Shown: piece after piece, positions 22,607 through 42,858 of the stretch
How the letters are laid out: each line of letters begins with the position of its first letter
How positions within the stretch are numbered: position 1 is the first letter of the stretch
Source of the DNA: Lingula anatina
Taxonomy: Eukaryota > Brachiopoda > Lingulata > Lingulida > Lingulidae
Length of the DNA stretch: 57,766 nucleotides
NCBI RefSeq assembly: GCF_001039355.2
Contig: NW_019775509.1
Span: 66,385-124,150 of the forward strand
Direction of reading: 5' to 3'
Program-made: the position numbers and the translations under genes
Notes under the pieces: generated by a model
Seen by the model: the letters and a program-made list of their open reading frames with translations, nothing else
The model's database searches: none
Told to the model about the DNA's origin: nothing

Positions 22607-24090
22607 GCACTTCAACTTGGCGTAGTTCTCTTATTTGGTCGGTGACCCCCAACTTTTTTGGCAAAATTAAAATCTACTTGGATGCCTCTTTACACAAAAA
22701 GTTTTTTAAAAAAATTCAGACGTTAGAAAAATCATAAAAAATAACGTTTTGGTGAAAAACACACATTTCCCCATTGATTGGAATGGGGAATAGTGCGTCA
22801 CGCAGGGTGTAATGCACTTCAACTTGGCGTAGTTCTCTTATTTGGTCGGTGACCCCCAATTTTTTTGGTAAAATTTAAATGTACTTGGAGGCCTCTTTAC
22901 ACAAAAAAATTTNNNNNNNNNNNNNNNNNNNNNNNNNNNNNNNNNNNNNNNNNNNNNNNNNNNNNNNNNNNNNNNNNNNNNNNNNNNNNNNNNNNNNNNN
23001 NNNNNNNNNNNNNNNNNNNNNNNNNNNNNNNNNNNNNNNNNNNNNNNNNNNNNNNNNNNNNNNNNNNNNNNNNNNNNNNNNNNNNNNNNNNNNNNNNNNN
23101 NNNNNNNNNNNNNNNNNNNNNNNNNNNNNNNNNNNNNNNNNNNNNNNNNNNNNNNNNNNNNNNNNNNNNNNNNNNNNNNNNNNNNNNNNNNNNNNNNNNN
23201 NNNNNNNNNNNNNNNNNNNNNNNNNNNNNNNNNNNNNNNNNNNNNNNNNNNNNNNNNNNNNNNNNNNNNNNNNNNNNNNNNNNNNNNNNNNNNNNNNNNN
23301 NNNNNNNNNNNNNNNNNNNNNNNNNNNNNNNNNNNNNNNNNNNNNNNNNNNNNNNNNNNNNNNNNNNNNNNNNNNNNNNNNNNNNNNNNNNNNNNNNNNN
23401 NNNNNNNNNNNNNNNNNNNNNNNNNNNNNNNNNNNNNNNNNNNNNNNNNNNNNNNNNNNNNNNNNNNNNNNNNNNNNNNNNNNNNNNNNNNNNNNNNNNN
23501 NNNNNNNNNNNNNNNNNNNNNNNNNNNNNNNNNNNNNNNNNNNNNNNNNNNNNNNNGCACTTCAACTTGGCGTAGTTCTCTTATTTGGTCGGTGACCCCC
23601 AACTTTTTTGGCAAAATTAAAATCTACTTGGATGCCTCTTTACACAAAAAGTTTTTTAAAAAAATTCAGACGTTAGAAAAATCATAAAAAATAACGTTTT
23701 GGTGAAAAACACACATTTCCCCATTGATTGGAATGGGGAATAGTGCGTCACGCAGGGTGTAATGCACTTCAACTTGGCGTAGTTCTCTTATTTGGTCGGT
23801 GACCCCCAATTTTTTTGGTAAAATTTAAATGTACTTGGAGGCCTCTTTACACAAAAAAATTTTTTAAAAAATTCGAACGTCAGAAAGTCATAAAAAATAA
23901 TGCTTTAGTGAGAAAACGCCCATTTTCCCATTGATTTGAATGGGGACTAGTGCGATATGCAGGGTGTATCATATTTAGGGCTAGTTCTCTTATTTGGTCG
24001 GTGACCCCATATTTTTTTTGCAAATTTTTAATGTACTTGGGTGTCTCTTCAAACAAAGAAAATTTTAAAAAAATTCGAACGTTGGAACAT
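22607..24090. repeat. 207-bp satellite array spanning the gap
   Basis: The word GCACTTCAACTTGGCGTAG recurs at 22607 and 22814, then after the gap at 23557 and 23764, with an exact 207-bp spacing each time. A degenerate unit follows near 23970. Sequence after the gap (23557-23870) repeats that before it (22607-22912). The true unit number is therefore unknown and the gap is probably unassembled satellite. Confidence 0.9.
22913..23556. other. Assembly gap (644 N)
   Basis: Continuous N run flanked on both sides by the same 207-bp repeat. All open frames across it are artefacts. Confidence 0.99.
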
Positions 24091-24593
24091 GTAACGACCG
24101 ATCTACCTTAATTGGCCTACCTATGCTCTGTACATAGCTAATTTGAGATAATAAAGTGACAGGAGTAGGTGAAATAAGTGGTGTTACATTTAATGTGATT
24201 ACACAGGGTAATTACAGGGCATGGATCTAATTGTTTTCACAACTCAACAAGTTGGGCTTAAACAGTCACAGGTTTTTGTATTTTTGCAGAAGAGCATAAA
24301 TAAAGAAATCTCAAACATGTGGAATATTCACCAGACATTACTAGTAGTCTATCAGTTTAGTTTTGAAATAAATTGAGTCTTGCAGGTTAACCTTAAATTT
24401 TGTATTTTTTTTCTCTCCAACATGATATCAAACCCAGTTTATTTTTCTCTTTTGAAGGGACGAGACATTTGAGATAATTCACCTGCCAACGCATGAATAA
24501 CAGCTCGCCTGTTGAGAAACAACAGATCCAATATTTCTGCCCAGTGTCCAGCTATCATTATTAGGTGACCACTCACCATTTAGAAAGCCCACA

Positions 24594-33260
<8,667 letters not shown>

Positions 33261-33334
33261 GAATTGAGACTTTGAACCTTCCATTATCCTCTTTTAAACA
33301 GAGTCTAATGCCTCCTCACTTCAAAACTTTAACT

Positions 33335-33365
<31 letters not shown>

Positions 33366-35020
33366 TAATGCTAAATTTAACAGCTTCAGTAACAGTGCCA
33401 TTGCTGACATTTGACAGTTTATTAAAATGCAATAGATATGTGCATTTTTTTCCATCTGACAAGATGTTTGAGAAGAATATAACAATGTTGATGTTAAAGA
33501 GGGACCAGGTTCATTTAATTACAAACAAGGACGACACGTAAGAAATAGACTCTCTAACCTGGAACTCTTTGGAAGAATTTCATATGCAGGGAAAAAGCAT
33601 GGCGATGTTTTTCATTTCAAATTTTTGGAAGTAAAATTGGTGAAGAATGGTGGCATATGTTTCATTTTCTTGATTAAAATGTACATTTGGCTTAATTTTA
33701 TAAAGGTAGAATAGGTTCAGTAGACTGTAAGTTAGTGAAACAATATGAAAGTTGCAATATGAACTGTGGAATTCAAAATGAAAGATATTGTAATGGAAGC
33801 TGCAATTCTAGTTTTATAGGTTTAGATGTTCAAAGTGTCAGGCTATTTTGTTTACTGGAAAGTTGTTATTAGTTGTTAATTTGGTCAGTATGGAAAAAAT
33901 GGAGAGAATTTTATGGGTCATTAGCTGGAAACCAGACGACAGGTTTCACTATATCCACGCGTGTAAATTTTGTGTAGAAAATAACTTTAAAACCATAACA
34001 TTATTTTTGCAGTTCTGATATTCTGTATGTTGATGCTAGTGAACCAAGTAAAGTATTATTCAGATAAAAAGGTTTTCTTGTCATAATTTTAATGATTTTG
34101 ATGGCCATGCACTTGCACCAATAACACGATAAGTGGAAAACCGTTTTACCTTTTGGCTTGAAACTTACAGAACTGATGAATATTAATAATGTGCAGGTCA
34201 GCAGTTTTGCTGTTTTTTCGCTTTTTCAGAATATATGCAACACTGATAACACACTTCAAGGAAAACCCATAGGCCTATTGTCTTGAAACCTACAGGAGTG
34301 ATTAATCTTACTAAAATAAAATAAAAGGTTGAGTTTAAAAAAATCAGCTTGATTTGACCAATTTTTACAAAAGTTATGCTGTTTTTTCACTTTTTCCTGC
34401 ATATATGCAACACTTATAACACATTTCAAGGAAAACCGATCTGCCTATTGTCTTGCAACTCACAGGAGTGATCAATCTTAATAATGTATTCAATGTTTTG
34501 CTGATTACACTGGGTGTGGCTGTCAGGGATTTCTTGACATTTGGGTAAACATCTGTACAGGTGTACTTATGTCTGGCTGGTTCTTTATATACTGAAAATA
34601 TAAACGCAGGAAAAAAATGGGATTTGTTTTTATATATAATCATCTACAGTGCATGGTTAGCAGTAACAGTATATATTACTTTACAACTGAACGTTAATTT
34701 GTGGCTATACCAGTCGATGTGGGGTCAATTATCCCCGAGTAATGGCATCAAAAACACAGAGGGGGGTCAAATTCAACGAGGTCTGAAGTACCTTGCGTGC
34801 CCAGCATTTGCCTCACATTATCGCTGTGCCCTACGAGGGTTTCCAGTTCCTCAAACATCCAACTTCGTGTGGCAATCCCCTGGGGTCCGTAACTCGAAAG
34901 TATCGCGTATTGCGAATAGAGATATTTCGTAGAGGCTAGTACAGTGAGTTATGGAATCAAGACACTTGCGCTCGGTCGTAATTTGCGTGATGCTTTCGAG
35001 TTAGTTCGAGTAGGAGGAAC
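33261..35020 (+). other. HELLS 3' UTR and intergenic spacer
   Basis: No gene recognised. A TTTA repeat (about 33337-33365) lies early. ATTAAA at 33421-33426 and 33673-33678 are possible variant poly(A) signals for HELLS. A 123-codon open frame at 34561-34932 has no family resemblance. Confidence 0.5.
34115..34495 (+). repeat. Degenerate ~170-bp tandem repeat
   Basis: ATATATGCAACACT...AACACA..TTCAAGGAAAACC...GCCTATTGTCTTG recurs at 34231 and 34401 (170 bp apart), with a more decayed unit before them. Non-coding spacer downstream of HELLS. Confidence 0.7.
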
Positions 35021-35400
35021 GGGACAACATGCCCCAGGACAAGATTCACCTCACAGGCGTGTCGGTGCACTGCTCTGTGTGAGGCATACGGTTGAATTTG
35101 AATTTTTATATCTGGGTTCAGCATACTTACCAATATTTTAAAAGCCAACAGTACTTTTGTTTTACTTCAAATTTGCGGGGTGACTCCATTAGGCAAGAAG
35201 GCAGGTTACTTTGAAAACCGGCTTGATTGAATTACTTTACAAAAGATATTGCTTTGTTGATTTATTGATTTGATATTTTAAATAGGGCCTATTATTGTAA
35301 TATTTTTGGTTGTTTGTATATTTGCCAGTATTGCTGTTTAATTATTTGTATTATTTTATTTAGTAATTTACTTTTTTAGCAAATTTTCTTTTATTTCTTG
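35020..35400 (+). repeat. Dispersed repeat, partner at 37005-37360
   Basis: Shares long stretches with 37005-37360, for example CCAACAGTACTTTTGTTTTA and GCGGGGTGACTCCATTAGGC. The copies are about 2 kb apart and flank the inferred promoter region of the HEPN-caspase gene. Confidence 0.85.
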
Positions 35401-35901
35401 AGAAAGAAAAAGCGATCGTCTTCTTGAGAATGCCCATGGATAGGCCTATATAAACCAACCATGCTACTTGGTGATTTTTAACTTATTTTCACAAAGACTT
35501 GGGGGCTTTATTAAGCGATAGCTAACTTTTCCTTTGTCTTTTCTCCATCAAAGTATTTCACATTCTTTTCAGTCGGTGTCTTAACGAGAATTCAACCTAA
35601 GGCGATCCGAAATATCCTGCCTGTAGGCCTACATGTGCAGAGGTAGGCCTTCAAAGGTTGCCCAACCCCAAACGTTTTCCCCGTTTTTCTATTCTCTGTT
35701 CAAATAAGGTAAAGGTATCTCACTTTCATCTGAATTGTGAAGTTACTCTGACTTAGTGCCGAGGAATATTGTGGCTATGACGGAGCAGTGGATCAATAGA
35801 CAGTAATATTCCGTGCTGGTATGAAAACGAGGCCGCTGCTTGGTGATTGTATGGGAACAAAGGAAATGCGTCTGATCTATAAATAGCTTGCTTATGTCAC
35901 T

Positions 35902-36005
35902 GGGATTCCCATGTAGACGGCATATAAGGACGGAACAGTAGGCCTATACAGTAAAACATTGACAGGAAAAGATCTCAGGTTGGACAACGCGTCGTCTGTT
36001 GACAG
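35902..36005 (+). promoter_or_regulatory. TATA promoter and first non-coding exon of the HEPN-caspase gene (inferred)
   Basis: GGGATTCCC (35902-35910, NF-kB/Rel-like) is followed 12 bp later by ATATAAG (35922-35928), a TATA box. Transcription would start near 35950. A good donor, TTGACAG before GTATGA, ends the exon at 36005. An acceptor GTTCCAG just before 37455 could join it to the exon carrying the start codon at 37484. This is sequence-based inference without transcript data. Confidence 0.45.
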
Positions 36006-36321
36006 GTATGAAATTTTTGGTGCAAAACACTCAATGATATTCACATCTATCCGTAGATTTGGATTTTATGTTCATTTACGTGGCGGTGGCAATTTCAAAA
36101 TAAAGGTCTAATTCCTACTGTAGATACGTTGTACATTGGTTTTGGACATCTTTGACTATTACATATCTAACCATGGGCCAAACAAAGTTATAAAATCATT
36201 GCCGGCCATTTTAAAATATTTTATACCAATAGAATGAACCTAACAAGGTGTGTCACTTGCATGATCACATCATGCACTAGTATGTGGAGTTTACGCATGC
36301 GTCACTGGCGGCTATGGCTCT

Positions 36322-36524
36322 GTTCTCACAGCTTTTAGATCGATCTATCACCGCGGGGAGTCTCACTAGATTACTGTCAGATAATCCGCCTTAAGTGTCC
36401 GTCCCCGCCTACTACAAGCTGTAAGGGGTAATTAACTTTCGTGTCCACCCGGCTGACAGCTATTTAGCGTGAACCCCCAGGGAGTTAGGTCGATCCAATG
36501 TAGGTCGATCTAATCTATGAGAAT
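36322..36524. mobile_element. GATCGATC-type MITE, intergenic copy
   Basis: Left end TGTTCTCACAGCTTTTAGAT and right end ATCTAATCTATGAGAAT are imperfect inverted repeats around GATCGATCTA words. The interior matches the HELLS-intron copy (CTCACTAGATTACTGTCAG, GTGAACCCCCAGGGAG). It falls in the inferred 5' UTR intron of the HEPN-caspase gene. Confidence 0.65.
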
Positions 36525-37004
36525 GGGGTGTAAGTTGCGCAGTTTGTGCATTATAGGAAGAAGGGGGAGGCTTTAAAATATAGGCCCATTTGGGTTAAAT
36601 GTCATTTGAACAAAATTTTTTTAGGGTATAAGCATAAAGGTTGCCTTTTATGATAAACGACTTACATGTCCTTGACAGTACCAAGAATAATAGGCCCTAT
36701 TGGCGGAATTCTAACTCACCATTCCCCATAGAACCGCTGTATATTATTTATTGACACCTAGCGGCTCTTTTTGCTGACCATTCGGGGCAATATATAAAGT
36801 TGATTATGACGGCACACGCAATTCTTTTAACAGATATGGAAAAACATAAGAAGTGAATAAAAAACTGAGTACAGTACGATCGATTATTCGACAAATTGAT
36901 GTATAAGCTGCGGGGGTGGGGGCTAGGAAGGGGTAGGGGTCACGTGGTCATCTCCTCCTCATCTGTATTGCAATTTCCAGGATGGATAGCTTGTCCACGT
37001 TATA

Positions 37005-37360
37005 CAACATACCCCATGACAAGATTAACCACACGATCGTGTCCATGCGCCGTCGGCGCACCGCTCTGAGTGAGGCACATGGTTGAATTTGAATTTGATT
37101 TTTATATATTTTGGTTCAGCATACTTACTAATTTTTTAAAACCAACAGTACTTTTGTTTTACTTCAAATTTGCGGGGTGACTCCATTAGGCAAGAAGGCA
37201 GGTTACTCAGAAAACCGGCTTGATTGGATTGCTTTACAAAGATAGGACCTATTGCTTTGTTGAGTTTATTGATTTGATTTTTGTAAATATTATTGTAATA
37301 TTTTTGGTTGTTTGTATATTTGCCAGCTTTTCACTTAGTTATTTATATCATTTTATTTAG
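37005..37360 (+). repeat. Dispersed repeat, partner at 35020-35400
   Basis: Second copy of the repeat described at 35020, with about 5-10% differences and small indels by eye. It ends about 120 bp before the HEPN-caspase start codon. Confidence 0.85.
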
Positions 37361-37483
37361 TACCTGACAACTTCTCATTTGGCCAAAATGTTTGACGCTC
37401 AATTTGCTCTTAAGATTGATTGATTTTTATCTGTGGGATTTAATTATGTTCCAGGTGTTTCCTAACATTTAAACCAATTTAAA

Positions 37484-39270
37484 ATGAAGACCTTTGACCT
37501 TCCAACCACGTATGCCAACAACACGATGATTGTAAAGGCCGCGACAATATTTATACCAACACTATTAGGTTTGGCCTCCCTTGGGATTTTGTTTTTGAGA
37601 CGAAGGAAAAATCAGAACGGTTGGCTCAGTCGCAAATCCGTGCCTCTAAATGATAAGAGTAATTTCTTCCGCCTGACCCGTCTTCTATTAGACTTTGGTG
37701 GCAATGTGCTGCGCGATTTCTTGTCCCGCGAAATGCAGAAGAAATACCCAAATGATTTTGACCCCACATCTGGTAATATGCGAGGAGTGCTGACAAAGGT
37801 GCAAAGCATTTTGTGCAATATGCCGAAAAAGATATTTAACGACTCTCAACGAGATTTCTGCTATCCTGGGGGCACTCCAGCCACAAATGTGTTCTTGGAT
37901 GATATAGACATAACATTGGCAGGGGTTTTGTTGAGAAATATTACCACATTGTCGCCAAACTCGTCAAAATGGTCAAAACCATCTGCGACAGATACAGACC
38001 CTATTGCTCTTCTTAGCAGATTTAGAACGTATAGAAATATATTCCACGGACATGCTTCAAACGCAGCCATTGAAACCACACCGTTTCTGAAACTTTTCCA
38101 TGAGATAAAAGATTTGCTCCTTGGCCTCTCGACGGTTTACTCCAAGGCAGACTACCTATCACTCCTTGAAGAACCCTTGGATTCGAATCTGGTCGCCAAA
38201 AACTCTGAGCTCTTCGAAAGATGGATTCATGTTCAGAATATGCCAATCGAGGAAGTTGAGCATAGGTTGTCCGACAGAATTGTGAAGGAACTGAGGTATC
38301 TCCGTGAGACAACCAACAATGGTTTTGAGAGGATGTCACAGTTGCTAAATGGCGCTGGTAACCATTTACTTCCCCAAAATTCGATTCAAGCTGGAGGGGT
38401 TCCAAAAACTGAAGAAACCCCTACCTCCAGAGATGTTCCAACAACTGGAGAAACCCCCACGGCCGGAGATGTTCCAACAACAGGAGAAACCCCCGCTACA
38501 GGAGATGTCCCAACAAGTGGAGAAACCCCCACCACCGGAGATGTTCCAACAACAGGAGAAACCCCAACCACCGGAGATGTTCCAACAAATGGAGAAACCC
38601 CCGCTACCGGAGGTGTTCAAACAACTGGAGAAACCCCCACCACCGGTGTTGTTCCAACAACTGGAGAAACGCCCACCATCAAAGATTTGTCAACTGAAAA
38701 TCACACTAACATAGAGGTTAAAGCAACCGAAGAAAAACCCAGTGCCCGAGTCATCCCTACAAATTCAACGACTGAAGTTATCTATAAGAGAGAAAAATAT
38801 TCTCCAGCTGAGTCATCGCCTTTTTTCCGCGCCATTGAGGTTTTACACACGGATAATGTAATGAAAGGTTAGGCTTGATAAGGGATAAAATATGATCCAA
38901 CAGAATCCAACTTGAGATATTTTGTGTGTTTTTATCCAACTGATGTATACATACTAATACTCGAAGTACATGTACCTCATTTAAGAGCGTACAATATTAT
39001 ACGACGGTGTAAAGAAAATGATTGAGTTTTTGTATTTAACAGTGTCTATTTGTTATTTTCTACAAGCACCGTTAAATCTCTTTTCCACTCGAGGCTGAAG
39101 AGGCCTGCGAAGTGGAAATAAAACCCTGCACAGAAGAATTTTATGAAATATTTGCAAATGATCCAGATGTACGTGTTCTTTATATTCTTTAAGCTGATAT
39201 TGACAAATCTTTGAGATTTTCACTTAAATTGATATTTTCCTAACTTTCGCCCTCGCTCCTCTCTCTCTCA

Positions 39271-39343
<73 letters not shown>

Positions 39344-39404
39344 ACACACTCACACGCACACACTCTCTCTCACACACACGTACACACACACACACAAACA
39401 CACG

Positions 39405-39449
<45 letters not shown>

Positions 39450-41581
39450 ATATGACTTGTTCATCGGCATTTAATACCGCTGGGTTAAATAACTCCTATA
39501 TTATGTCCATATTTTCAGGAATTTTAGCAGTATCAGAAATCAGTCATGACAGAGATCTTAGCTGGACATAACTAGTTTTTATGTTGGCAACTCGGCTGAT
39601 CAGTTGCATTTTATGAAATATATACATCATTGTCTTTAAATAGGTTTACTCCAATACATCGACTCCAAGAGGAAGGGCTGTCATTATTAATAACGAGATG
39701 TACAGCTGCGGCAACCTGAGAAATCGCACAGGAACGGATGCAGACTCAGAGACGCTGCAGAATCTCTTGTATCAATTACAGTATAGGGTCCAGGTCCACC
39801 ACGACCTTTCTTCGGAGGTATATGCGCAGTAATATACATTCACGTAATTTGTTGTCAAAGAGAAATATTTAATTATTTCCTTTTGCAATTTATACAGTGA
39901 AATCTATAGCTAAAGCACGGCTGTTATTCTTAGAGCAGAAACAAACGGACTTATAGTATTGTCCAGCCGTTTTACTTTTAGACGCTTGTTAATGCGGAAG
40001 TTCACTCAAAGTGACAAATGTGAGTTATTAGCGATAAAATGGCTTGCATCAGAAATGGATTTTCTTCGAGAAACGATGTCCATCGCCTTTAGATTGGCAA
40101 CATATATCAAGACATGCGTTTGGTACAGCTTTCATTATGTAGATTCTATATCTTACAGCAAATACATAGACTGCTGGAGCGTGAAAGCAAAAGGGATGTT
40201 CACAAAAAGTACGACTCCTTCATCCTGATAATACTGACTCATGGGACCAAGGAAGGGATGTGTGGGACAGATGGAAACTTGGTGCCCTATGACGTCATCA
40301 AACAGTATTTCAACAACGCTAACTGCGAAGGCTTGAGAGGAAAGCCGAAGATTGTTATTATACAATCGTGCCTTGGAAGTGAGTGCTGAAATAACAATAA
40401 GTACACAGCATGTCATGTTATAGTATTGTTAAGGATTTCACATTGAATTTCTGAATGTAGATTTCTTTCTTTATACCCCCAGTAGAGATTTCATAATGTG
40501 GTGGTTAAATAGTCTTGCAAACGGCGAATTCTTTAAGTTTTAAGTAATTTAGTAAATGGCTTAGTTGATGTATTAAAGTATAAAAAGGGCTGTAATTCAT
40601 TTGCAGAATTTATGGACGAAGGGGTGCCGCTCAAACAATTAGATGCTCTCCCAGCATCACTACCCCATATCGAAGAAAAATGGCAGCAAATATCGGTTGC
40701 CGACGGGCGTCCAGCATTAGAGGAAAACAAAGAAAAAGACTCACTGTTGTGCGTTACAGAGGAAAGGAGAGATGCTGACTTACAGCGGGGGGAGCCATTG
40801 GATGAAAAACTCCCAACCATGGCCGATTTTCTTGTGGCTTACGCCACTACTCCAGGTATATTTTGTTTGAAAATAGGTATCCAAGATCATAGAACTTTTT
40901 GCACTCATTTAAAAGTTTAGATAAAGTCATTGTATTGATGTAAAAAGGACCCGAGAAATATTCAATATTGAATAACTTTTAAGTGTTACTTGTTGAATGA
41001 AAGTCGTTTTTCTCAAATGGTTTCTTTCTGTGACGGTATGTAGATATAAATGGTAATTTGAAGCTCATTAAAATAGATTTACAGAAGAATTAAACCCATT
41101 CAAATGCAATTGTTTTTTTTTTTTTCAGATTACGTAGCAATGCGAGACACCAAAACTGGCACTTGGTTCATCCAAGGTATAGCGTCGGTTTTTGCCAAAT
41201 ATGCCTGCACAGAAGACGCGGTGTCTCTGTTTGGCAAGGTAAAGCGTTTTGTTTTAAGTTTATTTATACTTATAAACTATTTTTGATTGAATACCGACAT
41301 TACCAAAATATATACAAGCCTTAGTAAGACCTTTGTATATGACTGCTATACCAGAATGTTTGGATAGATGTGTAAGGGGTAAATATTGTGCGTCTTATAT
41401 GTAGGGATAACATTAATGCCTGAAAATTGCCTGAAATTGCCTGAAAACTGAAGTATATTATTTCATTTTACAGGTCAATGCTCACATCGCAAAGCGGCAA
41501 ACACGGGGATTGGGTATCAAACAGGTGTCCTCGTTTGAAAGCACACTATTGAAGAAAGTTTATTTCTTCCCAGGCCGCTAA
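37484..41581 (+). CDS. Membrane-anchored HEPN(DZIP3-type)-caspase fusion protein
   Basis: Seven coding exons: 37484-38867, 39101-39168, 39644-39817, 40159-40378, 40607-40855, 41129-41238, 41474-41581 (2,313 nt, about 770 residues), phases consistent throughout. Residues 16-38 form a membrane anchor followed by RRRK, so the rest should face the cytosol. Residues about 60-215 fit the HEPN domain of DZIP3-type proteins (LLRNI...ATDTD...RTYRNIFHGHA), with an R184-X5-H190 motif. A linker of eight 12-residue repeats (VPTTGETPTTGD type) follows. The caspase then has RTGTDAD, LTHG (His about 570), QSCLG (Cys about 613) and a p10 with AMRDTKTGTWFIQ, so the catalytic dyad and Asp-binding arginines look intact. 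Family knowledge: caspases cleave after Asp, and HEPN domains often bind or cut RNA. The exon 1-2 join is the least certain point; unspliced, exon 1 stops at 38872 as a HEPN-only form. Confidence 0.8.
38399..38686 (+). repeat. 36-bp coding minisatellite, eight units
   Basis: Eight consecutive 36-bp units, each encoding 12 residues of the VPTTGETPTTGD type, inside the HEPN-caspase exon 1. The Thr/Pro-rich sequence is probably a flexible linker and may be polymorphic in length. All three frames are open here because the unit is a multiple of three. Confidence 0.95.
39259..39448. repeat. Compound (CT)n/(CA)n microsatellite
   Basis: About 190 bp of alternating CT and CA tracts in the intron between the second and third caspase-gene exons. 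Confidence 0.95.
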
Positions 41582-42858
41582 ACAATAGGCCTATGATTGT
41601 TGTTTGTGCTATTGATAAAGGTTATTTTTCTGTCAGTAAAAAAGAAAACGTTCATGTTTAAGTTGTGAAATTAATGGCTTACGCTCTCATTAGTTGCAAT
41701 TGATAAATGAGAGAAATCAAATGAGCGCAAGCCCAGCAAGTTGTTGACTGCAAGTTTAATTTCCTTGTTTTAAACAAGAATGGAAAAAACATAACTTTTG
41801 GTATGGTTTAAGTATGATGTAATGCAAGCAATATTTCAGATTTCCAACTGAAAACAAGGCTCAGAGAGATTGCCTAAGAAAGATTGCCTAAGAGAGATTG
41901 CCTAAGAAAGAAGTATTGATTGGTAAAATGACAAATCAGAATGGAAAATTCTGGTGATCACGCAGAAGTCATTGTAACGAAAACAAGTAAATGTGTTCTC
42001 GGTTCAGAGAAATAAGGTGTAAATACTCTTGTATGAAAAGTTAGTCGTTGAATAAACGTAAGAAAGCGGGTTGTCGTCGTCGTCACTATTTAAAAAACAC
42101 TATTGATTTTTAGCTATAAACAGACATTATTCATTAAAAATCTTGAAAAATCTTGAAAATCTTGAAAAATCTTGTGTTCACTTTATTGTTTATAACTTTT
42201 ACTGTAAACAGCAGTAAATAGCACGTATATGGTGGTTTTTAAAGAAATTGATATTTCAGAATAAATATTAGAATTTCAACAATAGCAAAACGTGCGCGGA
42301 CTGGAGTGGCTTGACGTAAAAATCACAGCGTTATAAAACTGAACACGCCTTACGGACAAAAAACGACGCTAAAACACGATTTGGGCTAATTTTAATAAGT
42401 TAAACTTTATGCATCTTATTCAGACTGTTGTGTGCTACACGTAGGCCTACATCTAAAATCACGTAGATCTAGATTCTGTGCAAAAGCGTGCCCGTATGAA
42501 ACATCCGTTTTTCGTTCTTGATTATACGCAGACCCCTAAACGTCAGTTAGCCTTTTCTTTTGACATACCGTTAGTGTTTGACAAATAGGGGCTCATGCAT
42601 TGAACATTTACAAAAATAGGAGGAAAACGTAGAATAAGTTTGCCCTATTAGTACAATATTTTTTAGAATATCAAACCAACACTTGACGACGTAATAAAAA
42701 CTGCATTATGTAAACGTCACGATGTCACGCATTAAAAAACACGCGCGACAGGCAGATAGAACGGGAATGACGTAAATGTCACTCGAACGTTGCGCGTGTT
42801 TCTAGCATTTGAGAAAACTCCATCACAGAAACCGTTATGATTTGCCAAAACAACATTG
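41582..42858 (+). other. Spacer between HEPN-caspase and RNase L-like genes
   Basis: Holds AATAAA at 42051-42056, a reasonable poly(A) signal for the HEPN-caspase gene (3' UTR of about 470 nt). A short AGATTGCCTAAGA direct repeat lies near 41868-41910 and an ATCTTGAAAA repeat near 42140-42175. The last 150 bp before the next start codon should contain the next promoter; I see no TATA box there. Confidence 0.5.

Larger units (their letters stand above)
21522..24107. mobile_element. TTAA-bounded inverted-repeat element carrying satellite
   Basis: Left end GGTAGATCGGTCGTTAC (21522) and right end GTAACGACCGATCTACC (24107) are perfect inverted repeats, each directly flanked by TTAA (21518-21521 and 24108-24111). 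A TTAA duplication is the signature of piggyBac-type insertion, although the termini do not have the usual CCY start. The interior has about 900 bp of unrelated sequence, a CA microsatellite, and a 207-bp tandem array interrupted by the assembly gap. No transposase is visible, so it looks non-autonomous. It lies in the inferred first intron of HELLS. Confidence 0.75.

Noticed and set aside
22838-23614. Open frames of 220-260 codons
   Set aside because: They run through the N gap and satellite; artefacts.
34561-34932. 123-codon ORF downstream of HELLS
   Set aside because: No family resemblance; lies in degenerate repeat-rich spacer.
38349-38714. Alternative-frame open frames (both strands) across the minisatellite
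   Set aside because: The 36-bp unit leaves every frame open; only the frame continuous with the HEPN domain has family support.
37484-38872. HEPN ORF as a complete single-exon gene ending at 38872
   Set aside because: The stop lies two bases past a good donor (AAAG before GTTAGG), and the phase matches the caspase exons, so a spliced fusion is preferred. A HEPN-only form through intron retention remains possible.
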